The translations under genes were made by a program, and so were the position numbers. 37,353 bases of DNA from Priapulus caudatus (taxonomy: Eukaryota; Priapulida; Priapulimorpha; Priapulimorphida; Priapulidae): NCBI RefSeq assembly GCF_000485595.1, contig NW_014577103.1, forward strand, positions 381,398-418,750, given 5' to 3'. Each line of letters begins with the position of its first letter. The stretch's first letter is position 1. The notes beneath the pieces are model-generated. The model saw only the letters and a program-made list of their open reading frames with translations. It was not told the DNA's origin and made no database searches. This document shows, in pieces, positions 1-10,721 of the stretch.

Positions 1-1510
1 ACGGTCGCGGGTGTCATGGCGCCGTTCAAATTTTGTAGCGTTGATGTGTAATTCATTATGACAATTAAATTAGGTATCTGGTAACAAATACGTGTGGGTA
101 TAGACGATTTGTTATACAGTAAGTACAGTTGTATGCAGTAAAATCCTAGAGTCTACTATCCCTTTAACGTTTGTTCACATGGTCATTACTAGAGGCACAA
201 TTAAACGTGCTTCATGCAAATGCATTATTTAAAATTCTTGGTTTCTGTGTTTGTCGATAAAGCTGTGCTTGTAAAAGCGTGTCTCATACATGTGAAATGT
301 TATGTTTGGGTGTAATAATGCGGCATTAGAGGGTTTTCACGACTCGGGCATGCTGCAGTGCGACGCGATATACGTACATATATGTTGCATCTATGCTGTA
401 AAATTTAAACGGCGCATTGCGCCGGCGAATCGTGGCAACGTATCTGATAACTTGGTGAAAACGAGATATATGTTTAATCCGATTTATATGAAAGGAATCT
501 CGGTTATGTGTGTACAAAATGTGACGTAGGGAATACTTTGCAAAACGGTGTGTACCTCCGATCATTCGTCTCCCACTTCTCGTATATGGGTATGTTCAGG
601 TTAAATGTGGATGTTAGTAAGGAGGCTATACGCGGAGAGAGTTGTTAGCGTTAACGAAGACTTTTTTTTACAAGAGCAGTCAGCATTGCAAATGCCTATC
701 CACGTCGATGGAATCCACCAGTGCTGTGAAAGACATGGGGCGCGTGTGTGTAGGTACCTTTAGAAATATCAGTATGTGTTTCGGTTATAAAAACGTGTTG
801 GAAAAACATCTTTGGCCGTGTTTAAATGTCAGTGCAAATGCAATCTAATACGTATCTATGCGTAGAAGGCCTTTTAAAAACACAAGCGTATAAGCCGACG
901 CATTTGAAGGGTGGAATTTATATATTTTTGTTTTCTGTCTGGTTAATATTATCCATTTAGTGTAGGATGATGGGCAGTTGTTGAAAATGCACTTGTGTGA
1001 TTTCGCATTTCACCGTTGCAAATTAGGGATGAAACAACAATGGCATTTATTGCAAGTGCTTATAAAACGTACCAAGTGATTAATTTTGGTTTTTGGTTTA
1101 CTTGATATCAGGTTTCGGCTTGATATCAGGTAGGTACCGTATACCATACTGCCACTACCCTCGCTAGATCGCATGCAATATTCTCCTGTTGCGTTATGTT
1201 GTTGTCACTACTTGCACGATGTAGCGATTTCATCAAGGCCTTCTTTAATTATACGCTCTTGATTTCATGTATGAACAGTTGTAAGATATCGTGTATCCGT
1301 TACTCTCATTTTAGTTGCAGCGTGAGTTTGCATTGCTTTATCTTGTATATATAGCGCAATCCACATCGATCCAGCCAGCCGTGCGAATTTATTGTATGTA
1401 AATAATACGATATAAAAAAAGATTAAATCGCCCTTTGAGTTTGTTGATCGTGCGCGTTTTTGACTCGAGGCGGTGCGTCTGGTGTTGTGAGGCGTATATA
1501 CGCGGGGACG
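1..1510. other. No gene recognised; AT-rich flank
   Basis: I find no exon with a recognisable domain on either strand. The open frames here are short, overlap on opposite strands and show no family signature. A weak inverted repeat pairs about 22 bases at 18-39 with 392-414 and may be the remnant of a small fold-back element. Nothing else stands out. Confidence 0.5.
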
Positions 1511-1515
1511 ACGAT

Positions 1516-1665
1516 CACACACACGCACTCACACACACACACACCCACACACGCACACACGCACCCACACACACACACACACACACACATACACAAACAC
1601 ACACACACACCCACACGCACCCACACACGCACACGCACACGCACACGCACACACACACTCACACG
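1516..1665. repeat. (CA)n microsatellite, interrupted
   Basis: About 150 bases of CA dinucleotide repeat with scattered CG, CC and AT variants. Long open frames on both strands here are only translations of the repeat (Thr-His on plus, Val-Cys on minus). Confidence 0.95.
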
Positions 1666-1979
1666 GCGTATGTGTGGCGGTGTGGCGTTACGGCGTGCGC
1701 GACCCGCGCTGCTATCTCACACAAATGAGGGCTTCGCGTTCGCATGAGGTCAGCTAAAAATACTAGCCGCTTTATATTTAGACGCAGCAGCGCGCTCGCG
1801 TCGTTGACGCGTGGCCACGATATGCAATTCTGGCCGTTGAAACCCTCTGTCGTTAAGAACCCGTGCCTGTGCGTGTATATATATGCATGCCCGTGTGTGT
1901 GTGTCGTCGTCGGCCGGTGTGGCGCTTTCCTCGCCCACGATTCGTCTCCGGTGGTTAATTAAACGAACGAACGAGTTAA

Positions 1980-2050
1980 GCGTGGAGCACTCGACGTCAC
2001 GGTCTCGGCGTACGTGGCGCCCTCATCGTGACGTCATCTCGTCTGTCATG
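1980..2050. promoter_or_regulatory. CRE-like palindrome upstream of the dehydrogenase gene
   Basis: A perfect TGACGTCA palindrome lies at 2029-2036 and a CGACGTCAC half-site at about 1992-2000, in a locally GC-rich stretch about 1 kb before the first coding exon of the plus-strand dehydrogenase. TGACGTCA is the classical CREB/ATF site. That it belongs to this gene's promoter is inference, since the transcription start is not visible. Confidence 0.25.
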
Positions 2051-2995
2051 CGACAGTGGTGTTAATCGTCAACAGTCGCTGACGTCCCTGCAGTATAGCA
2101 CTCGAAACCTCGTATCTCCTGTTTCTCGCGCGTATATATATTTATATATATACATGTATCGACCGGGTAGCGAAACCGCGCTTGACTGACATCTTCATCG
2201 TGCGTGGAAAATTTACACCGAGCGAGATCGCGATGCCGTGGAAGCGATGTGGCGGCTTGCGGAAGCGCTGAGAGTTCGGAGCATGAATGCTAGTCGTTCG
2301 GAGCCTGGCCTCGCGAGCGCGAGCGTGTATGTATACTGTAGCAGGGGGAGTCTGAGTATGCGTAGTTGAACAAGGTCCCCGGCGGTAGAGGCAGTAGTGT
2401 TTTACAGCCGCGTATGTGTCTTCGGCTAAATATAGCTGATGGGGTATGAAAATAACCTGCATACGCTTAGCGCGTCCTGAGCTCTATACATGCCGTATTC
2501 AGTTCCTTGTTTTGGCCGAAGTACAGGTTTTTCTTCGGCGCGTGTACACACACGGGCGCACACGCACGCACGCGCGGGCGTCGGGCGCGTGCAGTACGGA
2601 AAACGGGTTTCGCGTCGGATCCGGTCTGCCGACGTATTGTTGTGACAACGAGTCATGCGGGGGGTGGTGACCGCCGTCGCCACGCATTAGAAGCACTCCC
2701 TGCGGATCGCCGCATCTTTCCGGATCGCCGTGCGAGGCAAGCACCCTTGAAATCACCGCGTGCGTCACGGGGATGGCGATGCGATGGTGTGCGGCTGATG
2801 AACGAGGTTTGCGGAGATGCGCCGAAGCAGCGCTGGCACATGGCACCGGAATTCCCCGCATCGCCGTCACGCAGGCGTTGACGACCTGCCCGTCACCGCG
2901 TGTCACCGAAACTTCTTGGTGACGCGAGTGACAGTGCTGCTTGTCGCAGGTCCGTGCCGTCGGCCCGCCGCTCCGCGGACACGACCGCTTCGTCG

Positions 2996-3090
2996 ATGAT
3001 CACGCTAGCGGCGGACGCCACCGCCACGTCGATGTTCACGCTAGCGGCGGACGCCACCGCCACGTCGATGGTCACGCTAGCGGCGGACGT
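2996..3090 (+). repeat. 36-bp in-frame tandem repeat at the dehydrogenase N-terminus
   Basis: Two full copies and most of a third of a 36-bp unit encode the 12-residue unit [12 protein letters not shown], then [12 protein letters not shown], then MVTLAAD. The copies are nearly identical at DNA level, so the duplication is recent. Each unit begins with Met, so each offers a translation start. Confidence 0.95.
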
Positions 3091-6000
3091 CGTCTCTCTC
3101 GCGACAGCCTGCGTCGAGCAATGGAGAGAGACGCTCGCCAGCGTGTCGCTGTTCGCTCTAGCGGCCTACCTCGTCGCACTGGTGAGACTCTACCGGCGCG
3201 GACATCTTGCCCTCTGCTGGTCGCTCGCGAGGACCGTGCTGCTTGTGTTCGTCGGCACGCTGATGACGTCACGTTTCCTTGGCGACGCGTTGGGCCTGCT
3301 CGTGCTGGCGATATTCGTTGGTCTGACGTGGACGGATATGGCCAAGGTGGAGGTGAAGCCGACCGGTAAAGCAGTCCTCATAACAGGTGCGTGTCGCAGA
3401 AGTTGTGTACGTACGTGTAGGTGTGTACGTACATGTAGTTGTGTACGTACGTGAAGGTATGTACGTACGTGTAGGTGTGTGCGTATGTGTATATGTGTGC
3501 GTACGTGTATGTGTGTACGTACGTGTAGGTGTGTACGTACGTGTAGGTGTGTACGTACGTGTAGGTGTGTACGTACGTGTATGTGTGTAGGTGTGTACGT
3601 ACGTGTAGGTGTCTACGTACGTGTAGGTGTGTACGTACGTGTAGGTGTGTACGCACGTGTAGGTGTGTACGTACGTGCAGGTGTGTACGTACGTGTAGGT
3701 GTGTACGTACGTGTAGGTGTCTACGTACGTGTAGGTGTCTACGTACGTGTAGGTGTCTACGTACGTGTAGGTTTGTACGTACGTGTATGTGTGTAGGTGT
3801 GTACGTACGTGCAGGTGTGTACGTACGTGTAGGTGTGTACGTACGTGTAGGTGTATATACGTACGTGTAGGTGTATATACGTACGTGAAGGTGTGTACGT
3901 ACGTGTAGGTGTGTACGTACGTGTAGGTGTGTACGTACGTGCAGGTGTGTACGTACGTGTAGGTGTGTACGTACGTGTAGGTGTGTACGTACGTGTAGGT
4001 GTGTACGTACGTGCAGGTGTGTACGTACGTGTATGTGTGTACGTACGTGTAGGTGTGTACGTACGTGAAGGTATGTACGTACGTGTAGGTGTGTACGTAC
4101 GTGTAGGTGTGTACGTACGTGTAGGTGTGTACGTACGTGTAGGTGTGTAGGCCTACGTACGTGTAAGTGTGTACGTACGTGAAGGTGTGTACGTACGTGT
4201 AGGTGTGTACGTACGTGTAGGTGTGTACGTACGTGTAGGTGTGTAGGCATACGTACGTGTAAGTGTGTACGTACGTGAAGGTATGTACGTACGTGAAGGT
4301 GTGTACGTACGTGTAGGTCTGTACGTACGTGCAAGGCCGTACGTAGGAAATTTTCTGTAGGGGGGCAAATACGTAGGAAATGATCTGTAGGGGGGGCAAA
4401 GGTACTCCCCACGCCCTCTATTGCCCTATTTGTCCCATTAAAAGGCATACTCTGAAAATCTCTAGGGGGGGCAACTGCCCCTGCTGCCCCCCTGCTGCGT
4501 ACGGCCTTGTGTACGTGAAGGTGTGTACGTACGTGCAGGTGAAGGTGTATACGCGTCTGTACGTGCGTGCACGCGCGCATGCTTCGCGCAGGGCAAAGAT
4601 GTTTGTTTTAGATCGAGAAGTGTATACGTATATTAATTGATAGAAACGCTTATCGGCTCGTAATATAATGAGAACCGAGACTTCCGACCGCAGCCGTTGC
4701 AGTTTACTATTACCGACGCTTCACTTCGCCACGCGGGTAAACATCGCGTGCATCTTCTTCAGCTTCCCGCTTCTCAGCATCCCTGCGCAGCATCCCGCGG
4801 CGCTAGTCGTGAAACTTATGGCTGTTTTTGCAACAATCCTGAAATATCGGATAACATTTCCGCCGCCTGCACGTCGCGATTTGCGCACTTGCGATTCATC
4901 TATCTATCCATCAATGTATGTATCTATGTAACTATCTATCTATCTATCTCTCCATTTATCTATCTATCCATCTATTTTTCTATCTATGCGTATATATTGT
5001 CGCGCGGATGCGACGACGATTGTACATGCTCACGGGAGCGATCGGGAGGCGCTTTGTCAGAAGGATATTCCATTAGAAATTACGTAAACATATAGCCAGT
5101 TTTTTTAAAGATATCGTTTCAATCTACTACGAATATCGAACGACGAAATACTCTCGAGTACGAGGATAGAGTCTAGCGCTCACTCACACCACTTGAAGTC
5201 TATAATTTCACGCCAATTTCAGGCTAACTCTCCGGCTATGGGCTCCAAGCCGTAGCGAATCTAGTAAAGCTCAGTATAGACCAGTCTTAAATATTATTCA
5301 TGACCTGGGGTCATCGCACGAAAACGAGGCTAAGCTAGGCAATTTTGTAAACAATGGCTGCTCAGGCAGGCACGCACAGAGGGGGTACACGCACGTACAC
5401 GCGGATACACGCACGTACACGCAGGTACACGCAGATACACGCACGTACACGCAGATACACGCGTGTACACGGAGATACACGCGGTACACGCACGTACACG
5501 CGGGTACACGCACGTGCACGCAGATACACGCACGTACACGTACACGCAGATACACGCACGTACACGCGGGTACACGAAGATAAACGCACGTACACGCGGG
5601 TACACGCAGTACACGCAGATACACGCACGTACCCGCGTGTACGTGCGAGTATCTCCGCGTACCCGCGTGTATCTGCGTGTACGTGCGTGTACCCGCGTGT
5701 ATGTGCGTGTACGTGCGTGTACCCGCGTGTACGTGCGTGTATCTGCGTGTACGTGCGTGTACCTGCGTGTGCGTGCGTGTATCTCCGTGTACCCGCGTGT
5801 ACGTGCGTGTATCTGCGTGTACCCGCGTGTACGTGCGTGTACCCCCTCTGTGCGTGCCTGCCTGAGCAGCCATTGCCTAGCTTAGCCTCGTTTTCGTGCG
5901 TGACCCCAGGTCATGAATAATAATTAAGAATGGTCTATAGGTGTTGAACAACAGTAGAGGGCGTCCATAGGCTGCAGGCCTGAATAAGCATCGAACAGAA

Positions 6001-8998
6001 ATTAATTAAAAATACGCACACTGTTACTGCGCTTACAAAACATACACTTTATTCATGTTAAATAACTACAGATTCGTGCTCTATGCTCCGCTCGAAACTT
6101 TTGCCAGCTCTATGATCCGAATTTCTACAGAGTAGTCGGATCCCGTTTCATACACAAAAATGGCCGACCGGCGACCATGGCTACGCCACTAGCTGGAATT
6201 GCACAATTACACAACAAGAATAATTTTACTTCTATTGCTTTCTAGACGTCCACAAGGCATCTAACTTGCGTGCATTATGCAAATTATTGCACTCTAGTGC
6301 CGAATTTCGGCGAAACGCCAAAAAAGGCCTTTTCTAGAGACGAAATAGTGCAATGGTGAACAATTGCGGAAGCTTACTGTTGTACACCTCCTATACGGGG
6401 AATGGTTTCGGGGTGCCCATGCGTTCCATACCCGGGGCATCTGGTGTAACAGTCGACCAACGTCGTGGCGTAAATGAAGACTTATGCGCTAGTCGCCGTG
6501 CGTGACGAGCGCGTATACAGACATCGGCTGCTGTGCTGTAGCGAACTTAGTAGTGCGATCTAACCGAGCATTGGTTCAGTGAGAGTTCATACATCAGCAG
6601 CCTACTTGCTTTATACATGCACGCGCGAAAAGTTATATACGCGTCTACGCGTGCTGATTAAGCATATTTTCGTATATATTATATAATATATATAATTATA
6701 TTATATATAATGTATTTACGTATATATTAAACGTAGTATAAAATGATTCAATTATTCATATCATAGATAAAATCAGGAGTAGATAATAGAAGGACCGACC
6801 GATTTACCGACCGACTCGCCAAAACGCTGCTACTCGACACATTTTACTGGCCGATTAAAACAAAACAAAAATTATTTCGTTTCGCAAAAAAACCAAAAAT
6901 CAAATTCGTTCCGCAAAATCATACCTACACAAAACAGAATATACAATATATATACACACATCTTGTCAAAACAATTTTTTTTTTCACCTACCTACCTACT
7001 CGGTACCCTGAGAGGCGAGTAGGTAAAGGGGAAACAAACAATTTTTTAAGGGTGGCCTCTAGGGTTCTCCACGCGACAACATTACCGAATAACCTCAACC
7101 ATAGCTCGCGCACCTTCGCGGCGATTACACATTATTAAATAAATATTAAATACAACGGCGATGCGCTAGCAGGTTCATGTTAACACCATCGCCAATATGC
7201 CCTCATAAAATCAATAAAACCAATCAATCGATGAACCCAGCTATTTATTATCGTTAGTGTATGTATCCGTGTGTGTGTATATACGCAGGCTGCGACCGAG
7301 GACTGGGCTACGAGTTTGCACGCTTGTTCGACTCGCTGGGTATGTACGTGTTCGCCGGCGTTCTGGATTCGAAAAGCGTGGGTGCCGCCACGTTAGAAAG
7401 ATTCGGCTCCTCGCGCCTCACCGTCATCCAGATGGACGTCCGCAATCTCCGCCAGGTGGAGCTGGCGGCGACCGTCGTCGAAGAGAAACTGCGCGTCGCT
7501 GGTATTGAAGGTGATCAGTCAATTTGTAAAAATCAATTTGTAAAAATCATTTTACAAATCAGCGGATTTGTAACGCGCATCTGTTCTACTGTAAACGTTC
7601 ATGCAATAACACATCTAGAAGTATCGGAAATGATATAGCTACTCTAGCTGTAATCCAACCGCGATAAACAGCATATCTAGAAATGACGTACATGTATACT
7701 TGTTTTTTTTAACAATATCTTTATAATGTTTATTATTTTCATTGTCCGGTCATTCACATAATGTGTCATGCGTGCCTGCGTGATCATGAATACTATAAAG
7801 TTAGAAGAGTAACGTGAATTAGTACGAAGGTACAAGATTATTTAGTAATGATCAATTTCAGATATCGGCTATGATATTAGGTTGTATCTACTGCGCCGCG
7901 TATATCACTCCGTTCGCGTACGCGAAATAGCTATGGTTTGACAAACGATTACTCATCAGCTAGCCCAGATAATTATTCTTAGTTAATCAAGCTGAATTCC
8001 AAGGAAGCAAAAGTGTTCCGCTGCAACGCATTTGACGTTTGAATGCTCGAGATGAACAGTTAAATGTGTTAATACATGGTTGTATATACACGCACTTTCG
8101 CGTCCTACCTGTTTTGAACACTCGCAGTTGTAAAGTAAAATTATTTTATGACAGTGAAGGTTTATTACTTTAATGTCGATGATTCTCTGTGCTTACCTTT
8201 CGCGGCAACGAAAAGTTTTATTGTTTTATTGCAATATAATAAATTATAATATATAAATCGCGCGCATGCGCAAATAAGATCAACTTCCAGCTATGAGCTT
8301 CCAGGGGTTAATAATGACAATTATTAATTGGTTAAACATTTTAAATATATTAATATATTTATCAAATATGATTTAATATATTGATTTATATTTTTATTTA
8401 TTTGTCATTATTAACCCCTGGTTATACCGATCGCGTTACAGCGAATATTTGCTCAGGACATCGCTTCAATCTAATAGTATATAACAATAGATTGTGCCTA
8501 TTTACGAAATAGATCTCCACCTACGCAACCGCTTATTAAGCATACTATTTACGTTGATTTAGGTGTGTGGGCACTGGTGAACAATGCAGCTATATTTAGC
8601 TATGGTGAAGTGGATTTCATTCCCCTTAATCAACTGGAGAAGGTGATCAGCGTGAACGTGATGGGAACCATACAGGTCACTCAGCGCTTCATGCATCTCA
8701 TCAAGGCTGCTCAGGGTAGAGTCATCAACATGGCAAGCTTTACGGGCAAGTCTTTAGGGCGACTTCGCGCGCTGTGTGCTCGTGCATGATCGCGTGTGCG
8801 TGCGTGGGAGCGTTCGTGTGTGTAAGTGCGTTTGTGCGTGCGTGCGTGTTTGACGCGAAGCACGTACATGCAAGAGCTATATACGCGAGCCGTCTCTTGT
8901 AACATACTCGTGTGCGGTAGCGCGCGAGCACCATGGAAAATAGTTCTGCAATAATTTGAAACGGGAGGCGACAGAGCGCGCTGCGTGTTCGTGCGCGT

Positions 8999-9044
<46 letters not shown>

Positions 9045-10275
9045 ACGTATGCGTTGTTCATATATAGAAACAAAGAGAAAAAGATAGACAACTATATAGA
9101 TAGATTGAAAGAGAGAGAGAGAGCGAGAGACAGAGAGAGAGAGAGAGAGGGGGATGAGAGAAAATCCCGATAACGAGTGTATAAAATAGGAAATCGAAAA
9201 AAGGATAGAATAGAGCGAAGAAGAACGAGGAGACGATAATGATATATATGATATCTGACTCTATACGATTCTTAATCTAAGCTAAATCACAAACTAAAAC
9301 ACAATTTTGTGATAACAGGTGTAGCGGCTGTTTCGCCTCTGGGACCGTACGTGATTTCCAAGCATGCATTTGAAGCATTTAGCAATCTTCTCAGGAAAGA
9401 AATGAGGAAGTGGAACGTCCGTGTAGTCGTAGTTCGACCAATGGGATTTGACACAGGTAAGTCAAACTCAAACGTCATCCATTATCCATATCTACTGCAA
9501 AATCAACCAGAATGCAACTCCATTTAAAATTGCAAAAACATGCTATAGGCAGAGATAGGCAGGATATATATATGCTGAGCGTTTTTCAGTTTTACACATC
9601 ACGCATTTCTCGCTTTTATTCCGGCAGGTAATTTGAATAAGGAAGTCGATAATTATAGCGACAACGACTATTTACAGTTTTATACGTCAATTATCACGCA
9701 CTTCCCCCCTTTCGTTCCAGCATGTAATTTGAATAAAGAAGTTGATGATTATGGCAAAAATCGACAATTTACAGTTGTATAGTTTTAAACGCCAGTTATC
9801 ACGCTTTCCCTCGGTTTATTCCGGCAGGTAATATACATAAAGACGTCTATGACTATGGCGACAAAGACAATCTACAGTTTTATAGTTCAGCACGTCATTT
9901 ATCACGCATTTCCCCCGCTTTATTATTTCGGCAGGTAATCTGAATAAAGACCTCGTCGAAAATCTCATCGACGAACTCTGGGACGACATGCATCCGCTGA
10001 AACGGGAAGAGTACGGCAAGATGTACATTCGCAACGTGTACGAGTCGTTGGCGGCCATACCTCGCGAGAAGGACTTCTCAGCGCCACTCGCAGCCATACG
10101 AGCGGCGGTAATGTCGGTGTCGCCGAAGAACGAGTACCATTGCGGCGCCTTCGGACGGACGCTGTCGTTGCTCAATCACTTCCTACCTAGTGCCATCACC
10201 GACCAAATCATATTCTACGGACCTCTCAATAAACAAGTTCGACCAAAAGCATTGTTGTGCAAGCGCTCAAGTTAA
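2996..10275 (+). CDS. HSD17B2: HSD17B2/BDH1-like membrane-anchored short-chain dehydrogenase, five exons
   Basis: Exons 2996-3386, 7289-7510, 8563-8745, 9319-9456 and 9935-10275 join in frame (all four introns phase 1) to give 424 residues; human HSD17B2 has 387. The N-terminus has hydrophobic segments at about residues 47-63, 79-91 and 95-112. The Rossmann core follows: TGCDRGLG cofactor motif (130-137), LVNNAA (209-214, a variant of NNAG), Asn236, then catalytic Ser263, Tyr276 and Lys280 (YVISK) with the normal Ser-Tyr spacing of 13. The C-terminal tail (RPKAL near the end, FLP before it) resembles HSD17B2 more than BDH1; a WDD...YGK stretch is shared with BDH1. Family members oxidise 17-beta-hydroxysteroids or beta-hydroxybutyrate with NAD; the substrate here is unknown. 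The first in-frame ATG after the TGA at 2879 is 2996; Met13 and Met25 are alternative starts. Intron 3 is GC-AG. Orthology to HSD17B2 rather than another SDR9C member is not certain. Confidence 0.88.
3395..4335. repeat. 16-bp minisatellite (GTGTACGTACGTGTAG)n in intron 1
   Basis: About 940 bases of a 16-bp tandem unit containing the palindrome ACGTACGT, with point variants (GCAG, GAAG, GTAT) and occasional short insertions. It starts within about 10 bases of the exon 1 donor at 3387 and resumes briefly at 4510-4550 after an insertion. It accounts for the long His-Leu-His-Val-Arg-Thr open frames on the minus strand, which are not genes. Confidence 0.97.
4332..4509. mobile_element. Small inverted-repeat insertion inside the 16-bp minisatellite
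   Basis: This 178-base segment interrupts the minisatellite. It has inverted ends, CAAGGCCGTACGTAG at 4332-4346 and CTGCGTACGGCCTTG at 4495-4509 (one mismatch). The interior is rich in runs of G and C (GGGGGGCAA, GCCCCTGC). No clear target-site duplication is visible because the flanks are repetitive. It is probably a non-autonomous element. Confidence 0.55.
4895..4995. repeat. (TCTA)n microsatellite
   Basis: An imperfect TCTA/TCCA tetranucleotide tract in intron 1 of the dehydrogenase gene. Confidence 0.85.
5275..5939. mobile_element. Fold-back element with mirrored minisatellite arms
   Basis: Terminal inverted repeats of about 100 bases run from TATAGACCAGTCTTAA at 5275 to TAAGAATGGTCTATA at 5939 and include CATGACCTGGGGTCA and its complement. 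Between them, 5385-5632 is a tandem of GTACACGCACGTACACGCG-type units and 5633-5850 is the same unit in reverse complement, so almost the whole 665 bases can fold into one hairpin. A TA at each end could be the target duplication. It lies in intron 1 of the dehydrogenase gene. The long open frames here are translations of the repeat. Confidence 0.85.
5940..7288. other. Intron 1 remainder of the dehydrogenase gene
   Basis: No exon is recognised. An AT-only palindrome lies at about 6670-6735 and a short hairpin, CCTACTCGG with GCGAGTAGG, at about 7000-7025. The stretch ends at the acceptor ATACGCAG|GC at 7288/7289. Confidence 0.6.
8301..8421. mobile_element. 121-bp MITE with perfect 20-bp terminal inverted repeats
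   Basis: The ends, CCAGGGGTTAATAATGACAA at 8301-8320 and its exact reverse complement at 8402-8421, bound an AT-rich interior. It lies in intron 2 (7511-8562) of the dehydrogenase gene; the rest of that intron shows nothing recognisable. The superfamily is not identifiable from the ends alone. Confidence 0.85.
8746..9318 (+). other. GC-AG intron (intron 3 of the dehydrogenase gene)
   Basis: Exon 3 ends ACGG|GCAAGT and exon 4 begins after GATAACAG at 9318. The only join that keeps the frame and reproduces the SDR active-site segment (Ser263 to Tyr276, 13 residues) uses GC at 8746-8747. The donor is otherwise a perfect consensus, as is typical of GC-AG introns. The nearest GT (8750-8751) shifts the frame. 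The intron also holds a (GT)n tract at 8999-9040 and a (GA)n tract at 9110-9150. Confidence 0.88.
9580..9965 (+). repeat. Four-fold tandem repeat of an intron 3' end with the start of exon 5
   Basis: A unit of about 96-107 bases, made of a pyrimidine tract, a CAG acceptor and the first 40 or so bases of exon 5 (GTAATNTGAATAAAGANGTC), is repeated. The exon-like starts are at 9628, 9724, 9828 and 9935. Only the last continues into the conserved C-terminal coding sequence. The first two copies keep an open frame for a while, but all upstream copies reach a stop, so they look like decayed duplicates able to act as decoy acceptors. Confidence 0.88.
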
Positions 10276-10329
10276 CAGAACCGGGTGTGTAGTTGATGCG
10301 AGGCGGCTGTTCGGCGTGGGATGATGGTG

Positions 10330-10485
10330 ATAGCCACGGTGACGATGACACCGACGACAACGATGATGATAATGACGATGACGCCGACGACAACGATGAT
10401 GATAATGACGACGACGAGGACGATAACGATGATGATAATGACGACGACGAGGACGATGACGAGGACGACGACGATGACGATAATG
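10330..10485 (+). repeat. (GAY)n trinucleotide tract in the dehydrogenase 3' UTR
   Basis: An imperfect GAC/GAT/AAT trinucleotide array begins about 55 bases after the stop codon at 10273-10275. The poly-Asp/Asn open frame it makes has no upstream coding support and is best read as repeat translation. Confidence 0.85.
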
Positions 10486-10715
10486 TCGGTAGCGATTATA
10501 GCGTATACCGCATTCCTGGTTGATTACCCCAGTGGGGTGGTTTAACTGTGTTTCATCATAAAGGTTGCGGTTTCATCGAGCCGTGTTGCTGCCCAAACGG
10601 GAACTTGGAACGCCAAGCTGCTCAGACATGTATCTGTCTTATTCAGGCTACGTGTTAACGCCCGTACGTTTCACGACCACAGTCTTACGAAACTGGCGCA
10701 AAAATAACGGGAGAA

Positions 10716-10721
10716 AATAAA
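10716..10721 (+). promoter_or_regulatory. Candidate polyadenylation signal AATAAA, dehydrogenase gene
   Basis: AATAAA lies about 440 bases after the stop codon and is the first canonical hexamer in the 3' UTR. Its use is inferred. Confidence 0.4.

Noticed and set aside
302-565. Overlapping open frames on both strands near the window start
   Set aside because: Short, mutually overlapping, and next to a weak inverted repeat; no recognisable protein.
2900-2995. Start of the dehydrogenase at 2900
   Set aside because: It would need a GTG start. The first in-frame ATG after the upstream TGA is at 2996 and leaves the membrane segments intact.
3395-4335. CRISPR-like regular repeats
   Set aside because: Units are contiguous with no unique spacers, and the context is an animal intron.
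3269-4580. Minus-strand open frames of about 400 residues (HLHVRT repeats)
   Set aside because: Pure translation of the 16-bp minisatellite, open in several frames at once, and inside the intron of a well-supported gene.
5298-5920. Open frames of up to 190 residues with Thr-Tyr-Thr-Arg-Val-His repeats
   Set aside because: Translation of the mirrored minisatellite arms; similar frames occur on both strands.
10293-10523. Acidic Asp/Asn-rich protein
   Set aside because: It lies in the 3' UTR of the dehydrogenase gene and is a trinucleotide repeat with no other coding sign.
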